64,000 nucleotides of DNA from Owenia fusiformis (lineage: Eukaryota; Annelida; Polychaeta; Sabellida; Oweniidae), in assembly GCA_903813345.2 (NCBI GenBank), contig CAIIXF020000001.1, positions 57,677,885 through 57,741,884 of the forward strand, in the 5' to 3' direction. Below are positions 23,306 through 35,552 of this stretch, in pieces (the stretch's first letter is position 1; every line of letters starts with the position of its first letter). A model generated the notes under the pieces. It saw only the letters and a program-made list of their open reading frames with translations. It did not search any database and was not told the origin of the DNA. The translations under genes and the position numbers were made by a program.

Positions 23306-26300
23306 ATGGTGAATGCTACACAAATTGCGCTTTATTGTGCAATATGCATCTTCTGGCAGACACAAGTTATAGCAAGCTACTGTGACTGTCAAATCAATGG
23401 ACATGAAACTCAGGTGCCTACAGAAACAACCAACAGTAAATTGGACTCTCAACAGGAAATAATTGACAGGTAAAACATAAAAGTTCTAGTAATTTGACAA
23501 AGGTCTGAGCTGAGCTTTTACATGTTAATAAAGGCAAGACATAGAAGCTCATAATAATTGTTTTTGATTTGAGATCAAATTTTTTTTGAGGTACCTAAAT
23601 GGATTGATTCTATGAGCATTATGTAATTATTGAAATGACATGCTTTTACAATCTAGAAGACAATGATTCAATATTAATTCAATTCAATTCAATTTATTAA
23701 ATTAAAAATCAATCGTTCAATGTTTCATACAATACATTTCATGGCTCATTAGAATTTCAACAATCATGTTTTAGTTATAAACCAGAAATAATTTGAATTT
23801 AATTGAAAAAAGAACATATGGAAGCACAAAGTATCAATGGTATTGATCAATAAGATCATGTTTGATAATTTTTTCAAACTGTTCAGGGTTCTCACCAGGC
23901 TTTTAGACTGTGGCGCAGCACCACACTCTATTTAGCTCCCTCCACACCCTATTGGCAAATCATGACTGTTTCCACAGTCTAAACTTGACTGAATATACAA
24001 TAATCACATGTAAAAAGGATAAAACATAACATAAATATGATTTATCACGATTGAACGGTTATTCTGAAGATGCTTGCACCACACCCTAAATATTTCCTGG
24101 TGAGAGCCCTGCTGTTTTATATGGTTGAATGAATATCCTTAGCTGCCACTCACTGCTTAAATACAATCTTATTTTGTTTTGTAAGTTTGGAATCAAGATG
24201 GCTACAATTAATTGAGAAGGATGAATTCAAGCTTGATAGAATGAGAGATGCTGAATCAACAGCTGACAGGCTTGAGGGTCTTCTACACAAACAATGTGAG
24301 CTAGTTATTGTTTGTATCATAAGTTTAACCTCTGTTTTAAATTGTTTTTACAACATACGTATATCTGAAAGAATAGAGTTAATGCATCAAAACATTCATG
24401 CCATTGATTAATATAACACATTCTAATATAATATATATAATACAACTGTAATAACACATTGACAATAAGCAAATAATATGAAGAGTGCGTCGCATGAGCC
24501 AACAGTGTGATTGCCATTCAAGCCATTCAATCAAATCCTTGGGAGACCATTGCTACTTGTATGTACATAATTAATATTTTTAGGGAACCCTTGCGCAAAA
24601 AGAGGTTATTTCAGATGTTTCAATTCTGGAGAATGTATCCATCCACTTTTGGTAAGTTATAAACAAAGGCATTAACATGACAAAGTATCACCACCTGCAA
24701 ATGTCATTAAGTTATTGGAAGTTGTAAGAATTTGTTATAGATACTAACCAACTGTAACATTGTCACCACTTTTGGTGGTGACACATTCTGATACTCATAG
24801 CATCTTTCTGTTTCACCTGATCAGAAATGAAATGTCATGGTTTATCATGATGGTGGTGACATAATAAAAAATCATGGCTAAAGTAAACAGTTCCCAAATA
24901 ATGTAGTAAGAGCATTGGCTTATGGCCTAGTCACATAGCCCGGCCGATGAGGTTACGATGAGCCAGCGATGCAATTTTCACCGAACTCGGCCGAACACCG
25001 GCCGGACACCGGCCGGACATCCGTGGCGTTTGTTGCTTAAAACCGCATCGGTGGTAGCTCGGTGAAGTTTTAACTTCGGAGTTAAATTTCACCGGGCTCT
25101 CACCGAGCTCCCTCATCGTGTCATCGCAGCCCCATCGTAACCACATCGGAAAACACGTCGGCCGGTGCACGGCCGAGTATCGGCCGGTGTCCCGTGCATC
25201 TGAGACAACCAGAGGACGAGGTTTTTTAACGGACAGCGGCCGAGCTCCGACCGAGCTCCGGCCGATGTGGGACAGAGCATCGGCCGGTCACTGTTCAAAG
25301 CCCGTTAACAACCCGGCCGGCGATCGCGCGGTGTCCTGTTACCTGCTCGGGTACCGGCCGTATTCCTTCCGACGTCCGGCCGACCTCCGGCCGGTAGTTG
25401 CTGCCACATCGGCAGAAAAAACTACCATTTTGAGACAGACTCCGTACGGTAACCGGCCGGTGTTCGGTCGGTCGCCTGAAGATGTCCGGACGAAGTCCGT
25501 TCACGTCACCGAGCTCTCCTTCCGATGATTAGAGCTCGGTGGCACCAAAAAAATCCACCGAGCTCTACCGATGCCGGACATCGGCCGGGCTATGTGACTA
25601 GGCCATTAAACATAAATGAAGGTTTTATTACATTCTAACTCACTTAGATTCCATCTCTTTGATAAAATACCTTTTCTAGTTTTACTACATAAGATACATG
25701 TTTTAACTGAACTGATGATATTCCAGGGTTGTGATAAGATAACTGATTGTTTGGATGGTTCTGATGAGGAACCCTCAATTTGTGGTGAGTGCTATCATTA
25801 TACATCAAATAAGTAAATGTAATACAGTTTCAATAATATCTAAAGTGAAAGCATATATATATATATTATTATTATATAATATAGAAGTATATACATATTC
25901 ACATGGTATGTATCATTTCCTTGATTTGCAGATTTGGAAATCCTTCCCAGTTGACCATGACCAAAAGTACACATGAAAGACAATATATACTGTTGTACCC
26001 TTTCCTAACAGAAAACTGAGAATTTAATTAAGTAGTGAATCTCATTTCCAGATGAGTCTTATAGACCAGGCAGAGGATCATGTACCGTTGTCCTTCCTGT
26101 CTATCAAACATGCTTTCCCTTAGCTGCATCAGAAGTTATAATCAGAAGAGTTATCACCAAAATCACAAGGTCAAGTTTCCTACCTCAATTCTTTGAAGGT
26201 TCTGCTATTGATGACTATACCTTCAAAGATTCTATGGGCAGGTAAGAACTTGGAAATCGAAAACTCAATTACATGTACAAATATCAATTTTTCATTAATA

Positions 26301-27003
26301 TTTATGTATGTTTTCCCTCATCATCAATGTATACTGACTTCTATTGATTGTAAACTGGAACATAACACCAACGATATTTGAATAATGTTGAAAAAACTCT
26401 ATATTGTGTGAATATATATCCTCAAATTCTGAACAGAATAAGAAAGTCAATTTTGGTCTACTAAATATGTTTACTTTCATATACCATTTTGATCAATGAA
26501 AAATGTATTTCTTCAGTATGAGTATAGTTCTAATATCTTTACAGAGTCGGCATGCAATCTTGGGGATCTTTTGTGAACCAACATTCAAGAGACAATTTAA
26601 AGTTATTAAAAGAAATCTAAATTATAAACGCAAATCTAGTTCTTCAAGATTAGTTCAAATGAACAAAGAAGGTCATTACAAATAAAAAGTCATTAAAATA
26701 AAAGTAATGATAAAATAAAAATTTATTATGAACAGAATCAAAAAATGTCACATACTATTAATGATATAATTCAATACATCTAACTGTTTTCCTTTCAGAA
26801 ATGTAAAAGGAAGTATTCCTGTAAAATTCAACTATCACTTTGCGACAATGGTCTCTAACTGGTACATGACTAATAAACAATACAGATTAAGAGCAATGGC
26901 AAATTTCACATTCAGCCGTGGAGTTGCCTATGGTCAAATATACAAGGGGTCACGATTAGACGAAGTATGTTCCGATCATGCCATCTGGAAATGTGGAGCC
27001 TAG
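23306..27003 (+). CDS. Extracellular haemoglobin (erythrocruorin) linker chain, annelid type
   Basis: Six exons with GT-AG introns in consistent phase: 23306-23469, 24186-24295, 24584-24651, 25727-25784, 26052-26241, 26799-27003 (795 nt, 264 aa). The start is the first ATG and opens a hydrophobic signal peptide (about residues 1-23). Residues 48-92 are charged and heptad-like, fitting the coiled coil by which linkers trimerise. Residues 95-133 form one LDL-receptor class A module with six cysteines (95, 103, 109, 116, 122, 133) and the calcium-site run DCLDGSDEE. The remaining 130 residues, with further cysteines and an NFT glycosylation sequon, correspond in position to the linker beta-barrel. 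Linkers are non-haem secreted subunits that join globin dodecamers into the hexagonal-bilayer haemoglobin. The assignment rests on domain order and length; another secreted LDL-A protein is the alternative. Introns carry at least three transposon remnants. Confidence 0.82.
23884..24111. mobile_element. hAT-like miniature element in linker intron 1
   Basis: The left end CAGGGTTCTCACCAGG and right end CCTGGTGAGAGCCCTG are inverted copies, flanked by CTGTT on both sides (5-bp duplication). CAGGG-type termini are characteristic of hAT elements, and a 5-bp rather than 8-bp duplication is known in a hAT subgroup. The element is 228 bp and non-coding. Confidence 0.7.
24668..24784. repeat. GTCACC-hairpin dispersed repeat, copy 3 (linker intron 3)
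   Basis: It runs from GGCATTAACATGACAAAGTA through TCACCACCTGCAAATG to CACCACTTTTGGTGGTGACA, the same order as the copies at 7577 and 40280. A further fragment, GATGGTGGTGACATAA, lies just downstream near 24850. Confidence 0.55.
24923..25605. mobile_element. GC-rich PIF/Harbinger-like miniature element in linker intron 3
   Basis: A 683-bp block whose first 27 bp, starting TGGCCTAGTCACATAGCCC, are repeated perfectly inverted at the right end. It is flanked by TTA on both sides (24920-24922 and 25606-25608). A TTA/TWA 3-bp duplication is the PIF/Harbinger signature. The interior is very GC- and CpG-rich, built from degenerate repeats of CGGCCGG, CCGAGCTC and CATCGG, in sharp contrast to the AT-rich surroundings. 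ORFs in it (longest 136 codons) merely read the repeats and are not genes. Confidence 0.75.
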
Positions 27004-27008
27004 AGAGA

Positions 27009-27014
27009 AATAAA
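27009..27014 (+). terminator. Polyadenylation signal of the linker gene
   Basis: AATAAA lies 6 bp after the TAG stop codon. It is the first canonical signal downstream, which implies a very short 3' untranslated region. Confidence 0.5.
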
Positions 27015-28114
27015 TATGAACACATTATTGACATGTAATTTATGGATAATCACAGCATTACTGAATCGGTAAGGTGATTAAATTTCCCAGAAGTGGAAAT
27101 CACTAACCGATTAGCAAAAATCATGTGCCCCATTGGTACATGTTGGCTTTTAGTGAACACTTATTTCTTATAAACACCCCCATAGTTATTGTTAAAAACA
27201 TTGTTTGTAATGAATTACTTTTCTGTCGGTAACTTTGTGGCTATTTTGGAGTTTGGAAAAATCAGAAAGACAGTGCTCTAAATTCTAAAATACATAGCAT
27301 TTGAGTTAAAAACCATATTTTGGTGATTTCTAACTGGATTTCCATATTCTAAACCCTCTTAAGATCGGTTTTTAGCTTATGTTTGATTCAAAATCTAACA
27401 ACACAGATATTTTACTTATAAAAGGGCTCTAATTTTATATGGGAAAATCTAAAATAACTAAGTAAAAGCTATCCAATCTACATTTTTCAAAGCCCTTTGA
27501 ATTGATAATACATTTACAAAAATTGAAAAATTGGTCAAGTATGGCAAAATCTGGGCATAGTAAACATCAACACCTTTGAAGTCACAAAAAATGTCACCTT
27601 GGATGGATATTCACTTCAGTAACTGAGTTTTTTTTATATAGACGGAGGGTGGAGTACGTTACAAAGAAATGGTAGATATACTTAGAGGGGGAATAACCCC
27701 AGGGTTCAAAGAAGACATATGTCTATCAATATTATGTTTATTTCTGGCGTGTTAATTAATATCATAGCTTGTTATTTTACATCATGCTAAACAAAGATGT
27801 AAGGCATATGCTAGCACCAATTAAAACATCATTGTATTTGTAAACTAGCTGGTGAGAATTCTGACAAATGAAGGTGGTAAGCAAGAGATATAATTATGTC
27901 TGTCATCTCTAAAGCTCTGTGGCTTTCCCTCCTCTTAGAGATTGTACACATACTGTCATGTTTTACTCAGTCCTTCCTGGGATAGAGAGATTGACAGATA
28001 GATGGCTTTACTAAATTGCATCTGTACCAATTTTGTTCAGATGTTGATGAAACAAAAATTCTCCATATAATGAGCAAAAAAATGTTGAATTCTGCAATAA
28101 GATAAATGGATAAA

Positions 28115-28295
28115 CAGTGAAACCTGTAAAGTGGAACACCTCTAGAAGTGGAATGCATCTGTTGGTGGAACACTTTTAAGAGTCCCAAGACCAACTGGCT
28201 TAATGTTAAATGAACCTCTACAGTAAGTGGAACACCTTCCAAGTGGAATGCTTTTTAGAAGTACCAAAGGTGTTCTACTTGGACAGGTTTTACTG
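28115..28295. mobile_element. pogo/Tigger-like miniature element, best-preserved copy
   Basis: It begins CAGTGAAACCTGTAAAGTGG and ends ACAGGTTTTACTG followed by TA. The termini match the CAGTARAACCTG signature of pogo/Tigger elements. The interior is made of GTGGAACACCTY-type motifs. It is 181 bp and non-coding. Confidence 0.65.
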
Positions 28296-28844
28296 TATGT
28301 TTAACCAGCCACCAGGACCACTTTGCATATAGGCATATCAGTCACTTTGTCTTGGTTTTTTCAAGTATTAGTAAGCAAGATGGAAAATTAATCTCCAGCT
28401 ACTGCAGAATTACATTGTACTTTGGTTACTGCCATATTTTGGTATATTCCTTATTTCATGTACTTTACACAAGAGACAGGGCCAGAAACCCCCTGATGGA
28501 GGAGTCCTGTGGTAAATATACAGCTATGCAGACATACAAGTACATATATCACAGCCTATTATATGAGTTGTGGCCTTGTGGACCACTCAGTCAAACAGCC
28601 AGAATTACACAATGTTTTGATAAATGTTGTTGCTTATATATGTCAATTCCAAAATGACCAAAATGCAGAGTGGTCGTGGAGGTGGGATGCTAGTGTAAGA
28701 ACATGGAGATCTATAATAGTAAATGTCATCAGGCCTATCAGACAATGCTACAATCAAGAGTGTAAGTTACGAGAATGATTCAGCCTCAGACTGAATGACA
28801 AGTTAGCAAGATTGGCGAATCGAAATCTACACTGAATCCCAAAA

Positions 28845-29095
28845 AGTAAGCCCCCCCCCACTTTTATACCCATAAGTACATGTAGAGTACATGTGGGCAT
28901 TCTCGGACAAACCCTTAGCATCAAGCGAAAATCTGTGGTATTGTTTGACCCTTTATAATATATATCACTGTATCGATGTGTCTAACTTGAAGTTTTAATA
29001 GAGAAATCATGTAAAACAAAGAATTATTGAAGATCGTGCTACAATGCCTCGTGTCCGAGAATACCCCTATTATAATTATGAGGGGGTGACTTACT
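28845..29095. mobile_element. Palindromic miniature element
   Basis: The left arm AGTAAGCCCCCCCCC and GCATTCTCGGACA are matched in inverted orientation by the right arm (minus strand AGTAAGTCACCCCC and GTATTCTCGGACA). The left arm has an extra insertion containing GTACATGTAGAGTACATG. No target duplication could be fixed, so the borders are approximate. Confidence 0.5.
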
Positions 29096-30077
29096 CCGTG
29101 ACTGGACAATAGCTAAATTCAAATTAGAAACACTATAGTAACATTTTATAACTATGCATAAAGAATGACAGTATGATTCACAAAAAGAGCATGGGCTTTT
29201 TAGATTCAAGGTATCCCATTGTGGGCCATTGTGTTCTAATTCTGTGAGAAATGTCATGTACACAAACTTTCATTTGGACACATAGCATTACAAAAATGAT
29301 TATAACTCAATAACTTCTTCGTGAAATTTCTTAATATTTTAACATACGAACCTTGCCGTCGTTAGACTTCTTTTGCCACCAACGAGACACTTTGGGGTCA
29401 ATCAGTTGTGGAGATAATCGGCTTCGAAGTGGAAACGTGAGAAATTCGGTTCTGAAAAATTGAACTTCCTATTTACTTCACCTTGAACTATCTGAATAAA
29501 TACTCGAAGCTGATTGGTCTATACCTAATTGGATAAATTGTTCGACTTATTATACATAATAATATATTATTTTAATCATTTCAATATAATAGAAAGCATA
29601 TACTTAGAATGCCTAAAAGACATACATGCATAAGATCAACTACTAGAACATTGAATAAATGACACCATTCACCTCGGACTTCACTTATACCCGGAAGTAA
29701 ACAAATGGTTTGCTGTTTGATCCAATCTCAGACTAGACGGTGAACACCGCCTCTAATGCGTTGGATTGTCGTAAGGACTTGCATATCCTGGGGCCAACAC
29801 GATCCTCAGAGACCCGGAGGGTGCATGAATGCACCTAATCTCAGACTAAAATAGCATTGGTTCAATCTGGTATCAAGTAGTCAAAACGTTCCCCTTATGT
29901 CAATCAATACTGGAACCAGTCTGGTGCAGAGATGATTAATAAAAAAAATGATGATGGGGGTTGAACCCCATTCATTCCAGAGATGTTATTGGGAGCATAA
30001 TGCACATTTGGGCCTTTATTTATATATCTGAGATTTGTTACGGACACTATTAAAACTTTAATAGTCAAAGTCACTAG

Positions 30078-31619
30078 GGGCGGGGTAGCCCCGCCTATTG
30101 TCATGTAAGCCAAGAGGGAGTACTGAAGATGCTGCTTGGCCTGAACCCCAACAAGGCTAGTGGACCTGATGGAATATCTCCTAGAGTACTGAAGACCCTG
30201 GCTAACGAGATATCTCCGTCCTTAACAACCATCATTCAGCGCTCCTTAAACCATGGCAAAGTACCAAAGGATTGGAAGGCTGCGAACATCGTGCCAGTCT
30301 TCAAAAAGGGAGAGCGATACAAGGCATCCAACTACCGACCCGTGTCTCTGACCTGTATCTGTTGCAAGTTGACAGAACACATCATCACTAGCAACATGAT
30401 GTCATTCCTTGAAACCAAAGGAATACTATATCCTCTACAACACGGTTTTAGGTCGAAAAGGTCATGTGAGACGCAGCTTATTGAGTTCTATCATGATCTT
30501 GTTTCAGCCAATGATGCCAACAAGCAGATAGACATTATCATAATGGACTTTGCTAAAGCCTTTGATAAGGTCTCTCACCGTCATCTTGCTTATAAGCTTG
30601 ACTACTATGGCATCAGAGGACAAACCAATGCCTGGATCTCTGACTTTCTGTCTGATAGAACCCAGAAAGTCAGTGTGGATGGTGCTTCATCTGAAATCGG
30701 ACAGGTAACATCTGGCGTGCCACAGGGAACGGTATTGGGACCGATATTATTCCTGCTGTATATTAACGACCTCCCAGATACTCTACAACATACAACCCTC
30801 CGATTATTCGCTGATGACAGCATCATCTACAGAGAAGTTAAGACACCACAAGATGCCACTCTTCTGCAAGAAGATCTGAATGCAGCTGTAGAATGGGAGA
30901 AAACTTGGCTGATGAAGTTTCATCCTGACAAATGTACTGCATTGTCTGCCAAGTTGAATCCCAAAATCTACAAGTATGAAATGAGTGGACACACCTTGGA
31001 GCATATACCATCTGCTAGCTACCTTGGTGTTACCTTACAAGACAACCTCAAATGGAACCAGCACATAGACAAGTCTATATCCAAGAGCAACCAACTTCTT
31101 GGCATGCTGAGAAGACACCTGTGGAAGGCCCCTCGCCACACAAAGCAGATGGCTTACTTTACTCTAGTAAGACCAAGACTGGAGTATGCTGCTGCTGTAT
31201 GGGATCCACACACCCAAACCCACATAGCTGCACTAGAAATGGTCCAACGAAGAGCTGCACGCTATGTGATGAATGACTACAGCCGTTACAGCTCAGTGAC
31301 AACAATGCTGAATACACTACAATGGACACCACTTGAAACGAGGAGACAGCAACAACGGTTGACGATGATGTTTAAGATCAAACAACAACTTGTTGCAATC
31401 CAACCAGACACATACCTCATGCCTCTCCAGCGCAGATCAAGGACTTCAAATAGTGAGAGCTTCCAGAGGTACAGTTGCAGGAAGGATGCAATGCTCCATT
31501 CCTTTTTCCCACGCACCATACCTGAGTGGAATATACTACCTGACAGCATTGTATTGGCAGAGAGCTTAGACCAGTTCAAGACTAGTCTAAGGGCTCACTA
31601 CCTTACACCCATGCCTTAA
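30078..31619 (+). pseudogene. LINE reverse transcriptase, N-terminally truncated but uninterrupted
   Basis: An in-frame methionine at 30129 gives 496 aa, but the frame is open from 30078 and the RT homology starts before that methionine, so the true protein was longer. Visible RT blocks are: NPNKASGPDGI near the start; NYRPVSLT with the HGFRSKRSCETQLIE block; IIMDFAKAFDKVSHRHL with the first catalytic Asp; SGVPQGTVLGPILFLLYIND; and FADDSIIY, the catalytic YXDD-type box. The C-terminal thumb-like region ends LRAHYLTPMP. The sequence style is that of the jockey/CR1 group. No internal stop or frameshift is present, suggesting a fairly recent insertion. Without the endonuclease it cannot move by itself. 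Confidence 0.85.
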
Positions 31620-31781
31620 TCTTATACTGTCTTTTAACCTATTGTTTTAGCTTTTTATTACCTAACACTGTTTTTAGCTCATGAACTTGTGTTGATGTTC
31701 ATGTTTTAACTTTCTCGTACTAACCCGCGATATAATGATCAGTAAAATTGATCAATCGTGTATCCAAATGATGATGATGAA
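30078..31781 (+). mobile_element. 5'-truncated LINE (non-LTR retrotransposon) with ATG-repeat tail
   Basis: The insertion keeps only the reverse transcriptase half of ORF2, a short 3' untranslated region and an (ATG)n-like tail near 31767-31781. The endonuclease part is missing, as expected for incomplete target-primed reverse transcription. The exact 5' border is not visible; the open frame begins after a TAG at 30075. Confidence 0.8.
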
Positions 31782-34700
31782 GCCAAGGATGTCTATCTTT
31801 GTATAAGCTTAGTATTTGGAGGATGTCAATCTTCTGGGTAAAGATAACTGACAGATACAGGGGTGGTCTGTACCACCAGACCAGAGGTATCTTTTGGTTT
31901 TTATGCATTTATCCTGAAATATAGCTTGACTTCAAACTGTGTAATGAACATGTTCCTAAAATATTCAAAGGAAAAAGTAGCTTAAAATTGCCATCCTAAG
32001 TCTGTAAGTTGACATTCAAAATCACAAAGATAATGTGCATCATACCTCTTGCATAACTTTCTTTTTATAATCTTTATTGTTGCCCTTTGTGATTTCTGAT
32101 ATATGTTAATTAGACTAGGTTGATATTTGAGATAGGTTGTGAGAAAAGGGTATAATCATCATAATTTTTCTTTTGGCATTATACTCCGTAGTGGTCAAAC
32201 TCCAAAACTACATCAAGTGGGTGCTTCAAACTCTATGATATCAGATGCAATAACTTATAATTAAGACCCAATGCAGATAATTAAATATTAAAGGTAAATT
32301 TAAATTAACATAAAAATTGACTATTTGTAATGCCAGCATTGCTATGCTATTTATTTCATACAATGACTGAACTATTACACACATACTGTATATAATAATA
32401 TTCACAGATAAAAAAGAATAAAAAATACATTCACATAGATGTACATTAATATACATGAGAGATGGCAAAAGTTCACATCATCTCTCAGGTACCTGAACTG
32501 ACGAAATTGACCTGGATGTACAGGATGACACAAAAGAATGCAATCTGCCAATCTAAAAAAAAATTAATCTTTAACATACTGAATGAAGCAATGACCAAGG
32601 ATTTCAGATGAGAGCTATCAGTTTTTCATCTAATGCCAAAATCACTCTAAATCACAGGTTCAGAAATCTGTAGGCTATTGGTCAATATTTTCCAAATAAT
32701 TCAGCATAATTACAAAGTTATTCTGCTTAATTGATTTGACAGGATATATTGATGAGAATGTATATGAGAGCAATCCCAAAAATGATTCAGAAATGGCAAA
32801 GAAAGAAATGACAAAGAAAGAAATGGCAAAGAAAGAAATCCCTCAATGGATGGATCAGGAAAAATGGTAGCATAGCCCAGCTACTGTATAGCATAGAAAT
32901 AATATGATCCATTCAGCCTTGGGTGGACTATGGCCTGAGTGTCCATGCCTCTGGTCAGTACGTCAATCAGTACAGATACACTATCATACTGTAGATGTTC
33001 CCTCTACACATGATCTGAGAATTCAAATCAAATTACAACATGAGATTCACATCAGGAACAAAGATATTTTACATGCTTTTACATAGTTTACATGGAGCAG
33101 AAAACAGTCTCTGTTACTCATGTCAGGAAATTTAACACTCAAAACTCTCTTATATTTTACTTAAGATGATTTTGAGATTCAAGGCAAAATTATGATTTTA
33201 CTCGTATAAATGCATGAAAAGATTCTTTGATTGTTCAGTTAATGAGATCAACAGTTTCATTAACATATGACTTGTATGGTTGGGTAACATATTAATGGTC
33301 AGATAAAGCGTACAACATAATAGAGGCCTATAGACAATATAATAGAATACATAGAGCTTAGAAATGTTGGTTTTGTTTAAGGCAATGATATACATGTACA
33401 TATATACATGTGTTTATTTTTCAATGTGTGACATCACATATTACAAGAATGAATTCTTGCAGAAGCAGGTTCAATCATTGCACATTCCTCGTTTAAAAAT
33501 TCATAGTGGTTGCTTCAATGTAATACTCAGATTTATGCATAACTTGTCCTGGCTATACAGACTTATGCATGACTTGTCTTGACTATACACTGATTTATGC
33601 TTAACTTATCCTGGCCATACACTGATTTATGCAGAACTTGTCCTGGCTATACACTGATTTATGCATAACTTGTCCTAACTGCACACTGATTTATGCATAA
33701 CTTATCTTGACTATACACTGATTTATGCATAACTTGTCCTGGCTTTACACATTTTATGCATAACTTATCCTGACCATACACTGTTTTATGCATAACTTGT
33801 CCTGGCTAAATCAGATTTATGCATAACTTGTCCTCGATATCATACTGAGACTCCTGACTGACTGATTATCTGCTACTGGGGTAGTTTCTCTCGAACTATA
33901 GCGACGATTCCTTGATTCAACACTCCTCTCGCGGTCTCGACTGAAATATCAGAAGTTACGATAAGAGTTTTTTCTAATAAAATATTTGCTAATAGTAATT
34001 TTAACTATTTTAAGCACATTATTTTAATTACTGTAAATTAAATGTTTCTAACTATATACATATCAGCCAGTCATTTAGTATGTCAATTACTGGACTTAGT
34101 GTCCAATAGAATCATATTGATGCAAAAAAGTAGAAGATTAAGTAATATATTTTATAATAGGATTCATGCATTTGCCTGGATTTCTAATGGTAAAGTATTT
34201 TATTAACTACCACTGGTTTTGTGCTGAGTGTAGTTTGTTCTATAAAGAAACACGATTAGTTAATAAGCTTATTTATCAATTGACATCTCTAGACTAGGAC
34301 ACAATGTTCAATCATAGACTACATGTACAAAGACTACATTTACAATCACTGACTACATACTGACACACATAGTTTTGATTTACTCAAAATCATTTTCTTT
34401 ATCAGCACAGTACAGTACAACCTTAATAATAAACATGAAGAAGTGCAAGTAGGCCTCATCTCATCTCTTAGTATTCCAATGCACTCTCACATAGAGCATG
34501 CCTTTTAACTATCCAACCACCAAATCATTCAGAATCTATATCCTTTGCAAGTGTTCAGTTTCAACTCAAGCCCAGGGGCCAGGGTGTAAGACTGACTATA
34601 AAATATACACTTCTATTAAAAAGCTTATCTATGTACAGAGATGCTCTCCTCCAAGTTTTTTTTCCATTTTTTGTTCATAATTCCCGAGCTTAAATATTCT

Positions 34701-35502
34701 GCTTTCTTGCCAGTGTATAAAAATAGCAAATGGAAATATAAAATGCACTGGAAATTGTTATTTTAGTCGAAAAGTTTTGCAGATGTGATCTTATTTATTT
34801 CCGTAACATTTGATTTGCAGTTCACATAATTTTTACATTATAACTTGGAAAAACTGGAAGGAGTGCAAAATTGCTAACATAACTACAACATCACTGCTCA
34901 TTCACAGAAATGCCACTTCAGATATACCATTTGCAGGATGGCATAGTGCAAACATATCACAGTAATTCCATAAATGGGTAAATAAAAACATTTGATTTTG
35001 CTGTTTTTTGAATAATACTATGGAGTAATAGTATGCATATTTGTTGTCACAGGTATTGCTATTTTATGATTGCACACTGCCAGACTCTCAAGTACACTAT
35101 ATAGAAGAGAGGGGAGGTGTATCACCTCGTGTCACCCCCTCCCTGTCGGTTAACACCAAAGAAAAGAAAGGCTGTCAACTAGGGCTCAGACGGTTTTAAA
35201 ATTGTTAGGTTCGATTCCATTTTTGCAGTTTTGCTGCACTGTCGGAGCACTACTGTTAACCTTAGGGGAGAAGAAATTAAGAAAGAAGTTCACTACAAAA
35301 GCACAACAAATCTAGAAATAAATACCTCTTTTTCCTTCAGAAAAAAACAATTGAGAGATAATCATGCATTAATTAGGGGGAGTTATCATACAACCAAAAA
35401 TGCACATTTTTTTAGAGGAAATAATATTCAAACATAATATAAATAATATTGATTGTGGTATTGTTTTCAAATTTTAGTACACATTTTTTACACGTTCAGA
35501 CG
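31782..35502. other. Intergenic interval between convergent genes
   Basis: No gene recognised. It includes three copies of a 15-bp AAGAAATGGCAAAGA-type repeat near 32792-32837 and the 32-bp minisatellite at 33530-33838. Short ORFs lack similarity to known families. Confidence 0.45.
33530..33838. repeat. 32-bp minisatellite, about 10 copies
   Basis: The unit contains GATTTATGCATAACTTGTCC then TGGCTATACACT, repeated about ten times with point differences (CTT or TTT, GTCC or ATCC). It is not divisible by three and is interrupted by stops, so it is non-coding. Confidence 0.85.
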
Positions 35503-35508
35503 TTTATT
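35503..35508 (-). terminator. Polyadenylation signal of the DOCK gene
   Basis: On the minus strand AATAAA occurs about 45 bp after the TGA stop. It is the nearest canonical signal. Confidence 0.55.
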
Positions 35509-35552
35509 CATATGATTGAAAAATTGACTTAAATGAAAATATCATCTCTAAC

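Larger units (their letters stand above)
27015..30077. other. Intergenic interval with repeats
   Basis: No gene recognised on either strand. It contains a pogo-like miniature element (28115-28295) and a palindromic element (28845-29095). Short ORFs here show no family similarity. Confidence 0.45.

Noticed and set aside
25118-25528. 136-codon ORF with recurring RPV motifs
   Set aside because: It lies wholly inside the GC-rich inverted-repeat element and reads its CGGCCGG repeats. Opposite-strand ORFs show the same motif.
33530-33838. CRISPR-like spacing of a 32-bp repeat
   Set aside because: Units are directly adjacent with no unique spacers, and the host is a eukaryote. It is an ordinary minisatellite.
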